From: Asterochloris sp. CNOR1
Lineage: Eukaryota; Chlorophyta; Trebouxiophyceae; Trebouxiales; Trebouxiaceae
DNA: 64,000 nucleotides
NCBI GenBank assembly: GCA_963969365.1
Contig: OZ017746.1
Span: forward strand, 1,550,001 to 1,614,000
Direction of reading: 5' to 3'
Position 1 is the stretch's first letter; each line of letters opens with the position of its first letter. A program made the position numbers and the translations under genes. This document shows, piece after piece, positions 1-16,539 of the stretch. Below the pieces are notes generated by a model. That model ran no database searches. It was given only the letters and a program-made list of their open reading frames with translations, and was not told the origin of the DNA.

Positions 1-3000
1 CAGGCTGCAGGCCCTGTGGCTCAGATGCCGCAGGACCTGGACGCTCGACAGGTGGCAGCTGTGCCTCTGCTGTGCTGGCGCCCAGCCTGGCACCCTCCTC
101 AGCACCCTGCTGGGCGGCAGAGTCTTTGGCAGAGCCCTGGGTGCCCTGCTGCTGTCCTTGTTGGCCGCCAGCAGCCTCAGAGGCCCTGTGTGCCCGTGGA
201 CTGTCAGCCGGGGAGCCCTGTTCAGGCGTCCTGTCTGTTGGAGTGTACTCTGGGGAAGTGTCCAGGCTCAAGGGTGACAAGGGGGACTTTGACTCTGCAC
301 AGCACGATGCCAGCCACTTACTACGAGGGCATGACGAGCGCCAGCTTGCACAACACCTCTGCAGGTGATTGTGCAATCCAGGCCATGCTTGAGCTCCAAC
401 ATCATTTTGAGACTTGGCACAATGATTCCAGAGAGTTCCAGAGAATGCAAATGGAGAAGCATGTGCAGATCAGCCTGAGCCTGAGGCGCTCGCCAGATTG
501 ATGCACTTACACACACACAACCCTTTGCAGCCCTCATCATAGATGCAGGCTTCCGAGGTTCAACCAAAGGGGCATGGTTTTGGCCCTCGTGCAGCATTGA
601 GTGAGATGAATGCAGTGCCAGCTAGTCAATCACCTTGCTTGGCAGGCGTTTTCTGGTCCTGGCTAGCCTTGCCAGCGCCAGCAGCTATGGCAGCAGCCCC
701 AGCAGGACCTGTGCCGCGTTGCAGAACAGCTTCGGAGTCTTCCTGGCTGCCGCGCCCATCAGGGCCATCAACAGATGACGCAGCTCCCCTGTCTGCTCTG
801 GCTACTCCTCCTGGCTCCTGCACGCAGGAGCAAAGCACCATGGGCGCCTGTTGCAGTCCAGCATTGGCCTTTCACCCAAGCACTCCTTTCAGCAATCCTG
901 CAGGCCGCACCAAGCATAATGAAGTGCCAGGAAACATAAGTTGGGAGCCTCTGCAGCTGGCAGGTGCATGTTGTGTTCAAAAGCGACCCGCCAACTGCAA
1001 TCACTGGCATCCACGCCCAGAATGTGGCCGACTAAGTGGGGGGACGCTTACGTGACAGCTGCCTGCTGCCCTCAGTGGCAGTCTGTGCTCATGCAGGAGC
1101 CAGCAGCGGGGCGTGTAACCCTGCCAGTGACAGCAGCACCCAATTTGAAACTCCTGCTCAATTTTTGGCTGTGGGTCTCCCTGCCCACTTCAGGCTCTCC
1201 AGCAGCAGCTTGAAATGGTAGTTGGACCCACCCCTTGCCAGCATCACCATCAAGGTGAGTGTCTGTCTGATCCACTCTCACCTGGCTGTGGGTCCTACTG
1301 TCCTGTTCAGCCTCCTCAGCAGCTGCTGCTGGCACAGCACTTGGGCCCACCCCTGTGTCCAACCTGTCCTGTGTCTTTAAGGAGGCATTGCTTGCCGGCA
1401 CAGCCCCTGCAGAATGGGAGCTGGGCTGGTCGTTCATGACCAGCCTCCCCAGCCTTAGGGTGGACCCCCTGCCTGTGGAAGGGGTGCCCGCAGTGGTGGC
1501 AGCTGTGGTGGCACCAGGAGAGACTGCTGCCTGTGCCTGCCCAGCTGGCGCAGAGCCTGCTCCAGATGTGACTTCCTGCTGCGGGTAGCTGTTGAAGGAC
1601 CTTGGCAGGTCGTGTGCGGCCAGGCCACCCTGCTCGGAGTCCACACCACTGTCACCGGCAGGGGTGCTGCCCTCCGCGCCAGGCAGCGATGCTGCCTGGC
1701 CCCTGTTGGCGCCTGCTGTGTCTGCCGTGCCTTCAGACACTAGTTGCTGTTGGCTGACTTGGGAGGCCTCAACATTGGGAGCAGCAGGCTGCAGAATGCC
1801 CGCCGAAGCATCCTCCCTTCCAGTAGAGGTCGAGGGGACAGCAGGCCCATCTGTGCCTTTAGCACCAGCTCCTTCAAGGCCAGCAGCAGCAGCAGCAGGC
1901 TCCTTGCTTGCTATTGATGCTGCTGTGTGCATGCCTCGAGCGCTGGCCACACCACTGGGGGCTGCTCCTACAGGGAGCTGCTGCTCCCCAGCGGGCTCCC
2001 GCTGCCCAGAGACAGTGCTGGCTCTGCCAGGCAATGGCTCAGCTGCCTGGCTGTTGCGTGCAGCAGCAGGCAATCCCTGGGGCTGTGCCTGGCCCTCGGC
2101 CTGAAACTCCCCAGCTTGACCAGCTTGCACCTGACCCAGGTTGACAGCAGCAGGCGGGCACCCCGCAACACCCTCAGCCGTCGCTGGCGCCAGTTCCTCT
2201 GCCTGGGGCTGGCAAGCTGGCTCCGTTTGCCCTTGGCCCGTGCTCACAGCCCCCACTCGTGGCGAACCTCGTGACGAGCCTCGTGGCAAGAACGCTCGCG
2301 GGGACCCCGTCGGCGAGGCGGAGTGCGAGTTCACCTCGGCCACAGCCTGCTTGATGAGACTGCTGCGCGAAGGGGGCTGGCTCCCAGAGCTGCCGGCTGA
2401 GGAGCGGCCCCTGGCGGGAGCAGACAAGCTCTCTGCTGAGCCCTCCTGCTGGGCAGCGGCAGCCCTGCTGGCCGGTGCAGAGTGCCTCGCACCGCTGACA
2501 GCTGCAGGTGAGCCTTCTGCTGAGCCCTCCTGCTGAGCAGCGGCAGCGCCGCCGGCCTGCAGAGGCCACCGCCCCTGCCCAGCCTCTGCCGCAGGCTCCC
2601 CCATGTGCTGGCGCTTGCTGGGCCTCTCCTCAGAGGCCCCCACGGCCAATGTGCTGGCCTGGGAGCGTTCAGCAGCAGAGCCCTGCGCCGCCAAGGGCAC
2701 AGCTCTGTCCTGCTTGCCCAGCACAGACGGCAGGCTGCGTCTTGCAGCTGCTGCACCCCCTGCTGCAGGTATCGCAGTGGCCCAGCCTTGCTCGGCGCTG
2801 CTCCCTGCCTGAAGCGGGGCAGCAGCCAGGTCAGCCCCTCGTCTGCCTGCAGAAGCAGCTGGCCTGGTGTGTCCCGCAGCTGGTTCCTCATCTGCCCCAG
2901 CTGAATTGAGTCCCGCGGCGTACTCCTCCCAGGATTGGCCTGGCATCACCTCTCCAGAACCCCCCTGCAAGCCCCCGCGCAGCTGCTCTGCGCCCCTGCC

Positions 3001-6000
3001 TGCCAGTGCTGGCCCATCCTGGGAGGTCCCCCGCGGCTGCGCTGTGACGCCTCCTGCCGACGCCGCAGCAGACCTTGACCCGCTGCCTCGGTTTGGACGG
3101 AATTGGCTGGCAGCTGTGCTGCTGGTGGAGGCGTCTGAGTCAGCTGACTGGATGGCTGCCTTGCCAGACATCGACGCAGCTGGTGCAGCCCTGGGGCTGC
3201 TGACGGGTGACTGCACACAACAGACCCAGCTGAGCCATATTGGAGCAAGCCGTGAAGGACCATGCAGTCAGGGCCAGGAGTGCTTCCAGGTGAGGGGACC
3301 GGGCAAAGGTTCATCGTGGCTGCACCATGGCCACATTGCATGAAGGCAAGAAGACTTTCCAGCCTACAAGGCCATGGAAGCCTGCAACAACAAGCCAACT
3401 GAACAGGTGCTGCTTCGAGCAGGCAACCTACCCGAGGTGGCATGACTGCATCCCAGGCAGAGAGGACTGCACCACCTGCAGAGCAAGGTGCCAAGATGGG
3501 TCAAGACATGCTTGCCAGCACCTTGGCTAGGGCAGTGATGGCACCACATGCATCAAGCAGTAAAGGCAGGCACACATGCCATCAGACAGGCCAAGCTGCA
3601 CACAGATGCAGACACAGCGGGTCCTGTGCCCACCTGCTGACGAGGCCAGACCAGTGGCAAAGGCTGAGGCTGCCTGGAATGGCGACCTGGGCGACTGATA
3701 GGACTTTGGGGTGGAGTGCGCAGAGCTGGGGCTGCGAGGGGGGCGGGGGCTCCGAGGTCCTGCTGAGCCTGACACTGCCGACCTGAAGACATAAAATTCT
3801 GTGCTGTGCAGAAAGCCTGTCATGATCTCTGCTGAGTGGCTGTCACACTTGCTGGATAAGTACCTGCAAGTTCTCAAGCACACATAGTTCGCCCAGAGTT
3901 TCGATGTACAGCTGCCCAGACTGCATTTTGCTTCTGGTGGACCACCACATGTGAGCTCTGAAACCATAAACGTGGCAACCCAGCTTGCATACAGTGCAGA
4001 GGACCCCTTAAATCTGCGCAAAGGTGCCTATAGGTGGCTCACCTTGCAGATCCGCTGGCCGCTGGGCTGCCTTGGGTGGCAGCTGTAGGCTGTGCCAGGC
4101 TGCTGGGCTCTGGCTGCTTGGACCGTGGGATAGTTTGAATGCGGGGCAGGTCTCCTGCACCCAGGCTGCCACCTGCCACCGCAGGCCCATTGCCGGCTGT
4201 CTTTGCACTTGCCTGGGAGCTGACGGGGCTGCGGAGCTGGGCAGATACCTGATTGCCTGCAGCAGCAGCAGCATAGCCAGGTCGACTCATATAGGCCCAC
4301 TGAGCTTTGATGCTGCCAGCAGGCGTATGAGCAGGCCTGGTCATATCAGTACATGGCCGTGAGCTTCAATGGTGCAATTGAGTCGCCGAAGTGGACCGTG
4401 CTTGATTGCCTGCAGCTACGCAAGCAGACAGCCTGCCTGAGACAGCAGACCTGTCTTTCTCCCTGCCGCAGCAGCTGCTGAGCTGCTAGACTCTGCGGCC
4501 TGCTCAAGGGCATGGGACAGCTCCTGGGGATCAACATCTGGCGCCCCACCCTCAGCAGTGCCCACCAGGGCGCCGCTGCCAACCACGGAGCCGCTCTCAG
4601 CACTGCTGGCACGGCTGGGGGTTGGCGTGGGGGTCGGGGCCAGCCCAGAGCGCGAGCTCCTGCTGTCTGTGCCCTCCTGGGGACCCTGCTGCCGCCCCTC
4701 CGCTGCAAGGCGGCTGGCCCCTGCTGCGACAGGCCCTGTGGGCCTGCCTCTCACTGAGGGCAGCGGTAGGGCAGCCTGGCTGCGATATGCCACCCTCGTG
4801 CTGCCCTCAGCCATGTTGCTGGTTTCCAGGCCCTGAGTGGAGCTCGAATCTGCATGCAGTGACTGTAGTGTGTGCCACTGACATTTCGCATGCTGGTCGA
4901 TCCCTCCGGCTGGAGTGGACAGGTGCACACTCCGAATGCCTCACTGCCAATCGTGCTCAGACTCTCTGTCTCAGGGCAACAGGCAGCACAGCATTGTCAC
5001 AGCTCTCGTGTGGCCAGACTCACCTGGGGCCTCCTTGAGCTGGTTGCCCACCACGCCGGTCAGGAGCTGGTCCACAAGCGCATCCGTCTTGGGGGAGGGC
5101 TGGTGAGCAGTGTCACGCTGCAGCACAGCAGGGCTGCCTACGGGAGTGCTGGAAGGGGAGCTGCCAGGGGAACATGAGGGCAAGGTGGCAGGTTTCGCAG
5201 CAGCAGTACCAGGCATTGTGGGCTCCTGCACCACAGGAGATTCCTGTGATGGCACGGTGCCAGGTACATATGTGTGGGTGCACCGTCGCGGAGCGGCCTG
5301 TCAGACGCTCCCGCACCAAGGCGCACCTGTGCAATTGCAGGTGGAGACAGCCATGACACAGCCTGTCGATGGCTGCAAGGTCTCAGCAGGCTCCACGATG
5401 ACATGCAGACAGGACTGGGTGGCAATCGCGCAGTCTGGATGCTGCTGTTTGATACAGGCAGGCCCTCCTGATGTTGGCCGGGGCACAGAGCTGGTGCTGG
5501 AGGCCTGGCGATGCCCTCTGCTCTGCCTACACGCACCTTGCCAGCCAGGTGTGATGCCCAGCCAGCATCGTGGGGGTAGGCCGTTGGTGGCGGTGGCTCC
5601 TGCTTTGCCGGCAGACCCTCCTGCTCGGGCTTCCTGGCCGGGATCACCAGGGGCGCCAATCTGCCAGGCATCCTCAGGTGGTTGAAAGGTGCACCCCCTG
5701 CGTGGAGCAGTGTGCTGGCCTCACCCAGGAGTGCATGACAGGCCAAAACATCCAACAGCAGCTTGACAGACAGGTGCTCGCAGCACCTGCAGGTGCCTGT
5801 CACTGCAGCTCACTGTGATGACGGGCTGTGAAGTGTATGAGGCCAGCCATGCCATCTGCTGCAAACCTGAAAGACTGCTCTGCAGCATTTGAGTCTGGCC
5901 GCGTGCCGTCCCTTGCTGCAAAAGCAGCAGCCTGCTGCTCCAGACATTCATTGCCCAAGCATGTATTGTGAGGCCAGGAAAGGCAGACCTGACTGACTGC

Positions 6001-8753
6001 GGCCAGCCACATCCTTGTCCTGGGCACTCTCCCCTTCACCACTGCTCACCCATGCTGCCTCTTGCCCTGCGCAGCATCCTTAGTGATGTGAGCGCTGCAC
6101 GGGGGACCTCAGCCATGCCCAGGACTGAGACAGGTCTGTCTGTCAGCACCATAAGCAGAAAACGTTCACATACACAAACATGCAGAGCTGCACAACCATG
6201 CTGCCATTCACTTGAGACACAAGCTTCACAGAATCCATCAAGTTACTGCTGCGAGATGTTTCCAAGCTGCAACTTATGTACGGCCAAACCACGACTAGTT
6301 GCTGGGTGGTGGCTGTCGACAGTGACACGCCCAGCACTACCAGGACCTCTTCAGGCAGTCTTGCTTGCACTCAAACAGCAGGGTCTGCTGTGGCAGCTGC
6401 TCAGCCTCCCTCCAGCAGCAGCACGCTGCGTCCCCTCACCTGCTTTCAGCTGCATGCCAGAGCTGAAGGTGAGGTCTGTGCTCTCCTCAGGGATGGGTGC
6501 GGCTGCTGCCTGAAGCTGCGACTGCCTGTACCGCTCGGCCACAGCAGGGTCCATGTCCAGGGAGCCGCGCTGCCCCATGCCGCTGGCCAGCGAGGGCATC
6601 CTGTCCAGCTGGGACGCCCCCGGGGCCGCCTGCGCAGGCATGTCGCCTGCAGCAGGGGATGCAGCCGCATCAGGGGACACCTTGGGGGCAGGCTGCAGGG
6701 TGTCCTGGCGCTTGCTGTCCAGCTGGGGCACCCCCAGGGATCCTGGGGCAAAGGTGTTGCCTGCAGCCGTGACAATGCCTGGTACAGAAAACATCCCTGG
6801 AGTGGGGGAGCACCGTGGCTCTGTCTGGTTCAAGAGAGAGGCAGCCTCAATCCAAGACCCTCCTCCTCCCGGACTCTTTCAGCGTGGGATGCCATCGGTA
6901 TGGGATCGCTTCTAGTGTCGGGCTGTGTCGGCAACTCTTTGCATTGCAGCAACCCATCTGGTGTCAGCTGCGACTAGATGTTGCCTGCAGCAGGCGAGAA
7001 AGTGGCAGGCCTCCTGATCAGGAGGTCTAGCATGGGAGGTCACGGCAGACACGGCAGAGCGCACGAGGACGCAGCCGCTGACAGCGGAGCCTGGTCAGCG
7101 GCCCAGCAATTTCTGACACTGCTGTGACTTCGAGTTGCTTCCTGCAGCTGTCGCGCATTGGAGATCACCTGAGCCAAGACCATGCTTCAGGGAGACCTCT
7201 GTGCCCAGGCTGCTCCCTGCTGGGCCGCCTGCCTTCTGGGGGCTGGCTCTTGAGTCCACCCGCGCAAACCCAGGCATCGCGGCTGGCCCCTCCAGGGACC
7301 GGCGGGAGGTGCCTGCATCCTTGGCCAGCTCATCAGCCTTGGCACCTGCAGCAGCAGAAGCCTGTTGCACACAAGGCTACAGGCAGCAGTCAGCTTGTGT
7401 CCCTGGTCCATCAGCAGCACCATGACAAGGCCTTGGTTGTTGACATGAGCACACTCAAGCGAGCACATGACACCAACAGCACTCAGGACGACCATCATGC
7501 CAATCATCACAGGCTGAGCTGCATGGTGAGCAGCAAGCTGGGTGCCCCAACCATCTCCTATACAGCAGGATAAGGAGGCCTCCAGGCTGCTACAGTACAT
7601 ATGTCCCCACGCCTCCCTCAGGCAGGCAGCAGCATCTGTGGGCATGTGGGCTACTGTGAAGTGTACCTGAGCTGCGTTCAAAGGCTGTGGACGCTGGCTC
7701 TGAAAAGTCGCCAAAGGGAGACTTTGCTGCCGGAGACATGCTGCCGTCATGCTTGCCTGCAGCACACCGCCTCAAATTGTATGTTGATAATATGTTGACT
7801 TGTTTGGACAGCGCTTCCATGCTGGTGAGCAAGCAATGTCTGCAAAATGCAGGGAGTGGCCCAGCGTTATCTCACCTGCAGTCTCGGGGGATGGTGGTAG
7901 TCTAGGCGCAGACTGCATCTGCTCCTGCCTCTGCACTGCGGTCCCAGCAGTTGCTGCCTCAGACACTGGTCCTGGGGAGCGCCCTGCAGACAGGCAGGCT
8001 TGAGGAACACTGCTGTAGCTCAGCTTCAGCCCCTGCCCACAACCCAGAGACTCCGCAGACCTGCCTTCTGGAAATGTGTGCACCACCCAACCATCCCAGA
8101 ATCAGGCTTGAAGATGGTCATGCTGCTCCCACCTGGCTTGTCGTGCATGGCTGGTGCAGTCACCACTTGGGGCTGGTCGCCAGACACTGGGGTGCTAGAA
8201 GCTTGCTTGGCAGGGGAGGGCTCTGGTGTGGCCATGGACGCCACCGACATGTTGCTCATAGAGCCGGCTCGTGAGCCCATGGAGGAGGTGTCACTGAAGG
8301 CTATGGGGTGGCCAGCCACCCCAGAAGTTTGCTTGGCAGGGAATGGCTCTGGTGTGGCCATGGACGCCACAGATATGTTGCTCATAGAGCCGACTCGGGA
8401 GCCCATGGAGGAGGTGTCACTGAAGGCTATGGGGTGGCTGGCCACGCCCTCATCATGCCCGGGAGGCTGGCCTGCCAGAGAGGGACTGAAGGTGCCCACG
8501 GCTCGCCGCAGCCAGCCCCAGTCCCCATCAGGCGTGGGGGCATCGCCAGGAGATCCTTCGCGGCCTGCTGCAGCAGAAATCATCAGCAGGCAGGTTGTAT
8601 TGTCCAAGCGCCTGGAGTCATTGTCAAGCAGATCCATGCCACAAAGCTGGTGCAGCTGTGTGTCACGGCAAGCTATGTTAGTTGGCTGCTGGCATGCAGC
8701 ATGCCACAAAACTCACTCAAGCCTGCAGTGTGGCGATCTGGAGCGTTTGCCAT
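1..8753 (-). CDS. Large intrinsically disordered protein, partial (3' end outside window)
   Basis: I do not recognise this family. The proposed start is the ATG at 8753 (MANAPDRHTAGL), and exon 1 is 8717-8753 with a GTGAGT donor. Phase-consistent exons follow at 8061-8567, 7876-7983 and 7197-7345. More coding blocks lie near 6440-6800, 5035-5260, 4460-4830, 4040-4340, 3630-3790 and 1190-3216, and open frames continue at 650-840 and 1-260, so the gene leaves the left edge. The product is dominated by Ala, Ser, Gly, Pro and Gln and has no visible catalytic motif. One more ordered stretch near the N-terminus reads DGDWGWLRRAVGTFSP, and a short possible helix reads ALVDQLLTGVVGNQL. Exon 2 holds an in-frame 42-codon duplication. 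The gene is head to head with the cystatin gene 303 bp away. It may be a scaffold or regulatory protein, but that is a guess from composition only. It could also be two genes, since the middle joins are not all resolved. Confidence 0.55.
8197..8448 (-). repeat. 126-bp in-frame tandem duplication inside an exon
   Basis: Two adjacent units of exactly 126 bp (8197-8322 and 8323-8448) are highly similar. Each encodes 42 residues including HPIAFSDTSSMGSR and GSMSN(I/M)SVASMATPEP. The period is a multiple of three, so the frame is kept. Confidence 0.9.
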
Positions 8754-9057
8754 GCGAGGCCTATCCCGGGTCAAGCTGGTAAAAGATCTGGGCTATCGTG
8801 ACTTGCACCTGATCAGCGCAACCTGGCACCGCAAACTGTCGGGAAGCCAGCGAGGGCTGAACCCTCCTGAGGAAGGGTCGAGCAGCTCTCAGAGGTGCTG
8901 GGTCTCCACCTGAAGTACAGCCTGAGTCAGGTGGATGGAAATGCGAGATCCTGATGCTTTGACCTTAGCTTGCACTCGCGTTCTGGGCTGCCACAGTCTG
9001 AACAAGAGAGAACAGGGCATAAGCGTCCTGCACTTCTGCAGTCATTGCGATGCAGCC
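8754..9057. promoter_or_regulatory. Divergent intergenic region between disordered-protein gene and cystatin
   Basis: This 304-bp stretch separates two start codons on opposite strands (8753 minus, 9058 plus). It must hold both 5' UTRs and promoters if both starts are right. I see no clear TATA box or other named element. Confidence 0.4.
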
Positions 9058-10800
9058 ATGAAGCTCCTGAGCGTGATTTTTCTGTGCTTTGCGGTCTCTT
9101 GCGCTGCACTTATGTCAAAAGCTGACTCCAGTCATATGGTCGGTGGGTTCAAGGCTGTTGACCACAGCAACGATGAAGGTATGCAGAAGGTGAGCGTCTT
9201 GGCTCTCTGCAGCCTGTAAACATGCCAATGTTCTCATACAGTACACCAACGCAGGCTGCTGAGTTTGCTGTGGAGGCCATCAGCAACCAGTCTAATTCAG
9301 GCTCCAAGCTTGATCTGGTGAGGCTCCAACTCGGGTTCATGTTGAGCTCACACTGCTGCCAGCCATCACGCCGCCCAGCCACACTGCCTGAAGTGGTTGC
9401 CGTGCAGATTAAGATCCAATCTGCAGAGAAGCAAGTCGTTGCAGGTAGGGATGCGCCCCTGAAAGCAGCCTACCCGTTTGCGTGCACCCAACCTGTCGCT
9501 CTGTGTTATGGGCTTGGGACCGGCTCCATGATGCATCACAGGCAGAGGGCGCCTGCTTTGCACCCTTAGGCAGTGCTGCACCGGCTGTGCACCTGCAGGC
9601 TGCCCTGCTCTGCTGATAGCAGCCTGACTGCTTGTTGGGGCTCAGGAGAGTCTCTAGATTGATGAGGCAATTCACTTCAAAGTCTCGGCCTGCAGGGCTG
9701 AACTACCAGCTGGTGCTTGAGGTGGCAAACGACAAGCAAAAGAAACAGATCTTTGAGGCCAAGGTAAGAGGGTCTATGACCTGACCTGCTATGTGTCTTA
9801 GACCAGTTTCCTCAAAGATTCTTGCTCAGCAGGTGTACCAGCCGCTGGGCAACCAGCCTCTGGAGCTGTCTGCGTTCAAAGAGCTGCCATCGGTGGACGC
9901 ACATCGCAAGGCCGAGGAAGGCAAGGAGCGCTCCAGCCCTGCACTGCTGGGTGCTGCACAGGAGGTTGCCCCGACAGGTGAGCATGGCTGCACAGCGACA
10001 TTGTGCAATGAGATGCGACTAGAGCCCTTAAGCGGGCAAGTGAGATTTGCAGAGGAGCTGCACTACATGAGCATGGTGGCTGCAACACGAACTTTGGAAG
10101 TAAGGCATTGTTTGGGTTGCTGCGATCGGAGCACCTGAAACTCTGAGCTGTGTCACCTGAGCGGTGACCCTGCACTGCTGCGGCCGCAGCTCAGAGTTTC
10201 ACCAGAGGCAGGCGTTCCAGCGCTGCTAACACACTCTCGAGCAGGTGTTTGCCCTGAAATTCTTGTGCTGCAGAGGATGGTGCTCTTTGCAAGATGAATC
10301 AGTTGGGATCACTGTGTCCAATGCTGCAGGGTGCTGTAGCAAACAAGTGCAACTTTGCTTGGGCAACCGTGGAGGATATTGTGGCTCCTGTGCCGGTCCA
10401 AGCTCTCACGGTGCATGGGTCAGAGGATACTTTGCTTGCTCTGCAGATCCAGAGGTTGTTGAGGCAGCCAACTTTGCAGTGGAGCAGCTCTCGCAACAGA
10501 GCAATTCGCTGTTTCCATTCAAGCTGGTGGAGGTCCTAGAAGCCAAGAGCAAAGTAAGACCCCTGAGGCACTGCTTGGTGATGTACTGCACAATCTGACT
10601 CTGCTCTGACGGCAGACAGGCTTGCAGCAACTGCTGCTGCTTGCATGCAGGTGACCAATGGCAAGGAGTTTGATATGAAGCTCAAGCTGAGTCAGGGTGA
10701 ACTTCCAGAGAGCATAGTGCACACAAAAGTGACTCGCTCAGTGCCACAAAATGCACTCAAGTTGCAGAGCCATGAGACAGTGTCCACTGCCAAGGCCTAG
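9058..10800 (+). CDS. Two-domain secreted phytocystatin (cysteine protease inhibitor)
   Basis: The protein should inhibit papain-type cysteine proteases by inserting its N-terminal glycine and first hairpin into the active cleft. The ATG at 9058 opens a signal peptide (MKLLSVIFLCFAVSCAAL). Domain 1 has the N-terminal glycine pair (HMVGGFK), the cystatin helix (AAEFAVEAISNQSNS) and a perfect QxVxG loop (QVVAG). Exons 9058-9189, 9255-9317, 9408-9444, 9696-9763 and 9833-9977 join in phase. Domain 2 repeats the helix (EAANFAVEQLSQQSNS) after about 10450, but its loop reads SKVTNG, so the QxVxG motif is degenerate there. The last exon is 10651-10800, ending in TAG. One or two exons between 9977 and 10450 are unresolved. 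In plants such C-terminal cystatin-like extensions can act on legumain-type proteases; whether this one does is inference. Confidence 0.85.
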
Positions 10801-10820
10801 ACCACAGTTGATTGTTCTGT

Positions 10821-11918
10821 TTAGGATTCCGCTGCTGCTTGCGCAAGTGCTTTGTCATCCGCCTCTGTTGTTCTTTTGGGTGGATTGCCCCCTGCAACGG
10901 TGTCAAACCATGGCTGACTTGTAAGTCCAAATCATGAACTCGGCATTTTACCAAAGTTGTGTACTCACCAGCTATCACATTGTACACCAGAAATGCTGTC
11001 ATTGCTGCGCTGACAGCAGCGACCAGGAGGTTGGGCAGGCGTGCTTTGGCACCTGTGGCGCCCTCCACAGCTGACCAAAACCTCCACGTCAGCACAAAGG
11101 ACAGACCTGCACAAGGGGGTTGCCAGTATTCAGGTGGCGCAAGCACTCAGCACACCAAGTAAGCATCCTTGCAGGTGTGTACTTGCTGGCAACCCAGCTC
11201 GCAGTCGAGCACAGTGGCGAGCTGGTTACCCCAAAGCAGCACACTATGGATGCGATGCTCGCAACCAGATCAAGGCAGAGCATTCAAGATGCTTCTGCTG
11301 CAACACCGCGCGCTGGGAAGGCAGACACGGACCCACAAGCCTCTGCCAGGGGTCTGAACCCTCCGACACTGACACCCCAGCACTCACCAGCCTGCGCCAG
11401 GGTGAGGACCTTGGAGGGGCGCCGCGCTCGCCACTGGATGAGGCTGAGGAAGGTGAGGGCGAGCAGGGCTGCTGCCAGGCCTGCCACCAGGAACCCATTG
11501 GAGCCAGCTCCAAAAAACAGGCTGACCAGCCCAACTACTGCCATGCCCATGCCATAGGGGATGGCCATGCAGAAGTCGTGCAGGAAGGCATGGCCCTCAT
11601 GACTGTCTGGAATTGGCTGCAGCACGAGCAGCAGTGTCCACAAGTGATGGCAGGATCCGCTGTGGCCACAACACGGAGCTCACTCACCGCATCAGGGATG
11701 TCATGTGGAGGGTCCACTGGCGGACTGGAGATGCCTGCCCCGGAGGTGAAAGAGTCATGCCGGGCAGCCCTACGGGCACGCATGCCCCGCAGTGTGTGAG
11801 GTGCAGGAAGGGAGAGCTGGCTGAGGTGCTGGACTGAGTGTCTGGCCCCTCTGCCTGCTCCAATGGCAGGAGTCAGAGACCTGCCCACAGTGAGAGCCTG
11901 CCTAATTGACATCGACAT
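10821..11918 (-). CDS. FAX: Plastid fatty acid export protein, FAX / Tmem_14 family
   Basis: FAX proteins sit in the plastid inner envelope and help export free fatty acids for lipid assembly in the ER. Four exons join in phase: 11688-11918, 11388-11616, 10969-11106 and 10821-10891, giving 222 residues. The first 77 residues are rich in Arg, Ser and Ala with almost no acidic residues, which fits a chloroplast transit peptide. The Tmem_14 core follows: FLHDFCMAIPYGMGMAVVG, a Gly/Ala-rich helix, SLIQWRARRPSKVLTLAQA, and the last helices with AAMTAFLVYNVIAG followed by GGNPP, which matches plant FAX1-type ends. I chose the ATG at 11918 as the first one in frame; a second in-frame ATG lies two codons on. 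The stop is 20 bp from the cystatin stop on the other strand. Confidence 0.9.
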
Positions 11919-12250
11919 CAAGTCATGTACAGTGTCAGCTAGCGCCGACACTAATCAAAGCTGATGCTTGAGATGCCGTCTGGCTGCATTGATCTGGCAC
12001 TTGACCATCGCCAATTGGCTCCAGCTGAATGGTCAATCAAACCTTTGACCAGGCTCTGCGCCTGCACGCAGCTCACACTATGAGGGGCAGGCCGCGGGAC
12101 TATACTCAGAACTAGACTTAGGACTACCTGCTCAACAACAGAGACAGCTTACGTTGATTGGCCTTCTGCTGGTGGCACACGCAGGCAGTCAGAGAGGAGA
12201 GAATTTTCCATTGAACGGTCAGCACCAGTGTCTGAGACAGAGAGGAGGCC
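11919..12250. promoter_or_regulatory. Divergent intergenic region between FAX and LCB2
   Basis: The 332 bp between the FAX start (minus) and the LCB2 start (plus) should contain both promoters. I see no recognisable motif. The two genes both act in lipid metabolism, so co-regulation is possible, but that is inference. Confidence 0.4.

Positions 12251-16539
<4,289 letters not shown>

Noticed and set aside
1072-3216. 714-codon minus-strand frame as a complete single-exon gene
   Set aside because: Similar disordered coding blocks lie on both sides on the same strand, so it is better read as a large exon of a longer gene. The last part of the frame is probably intron.
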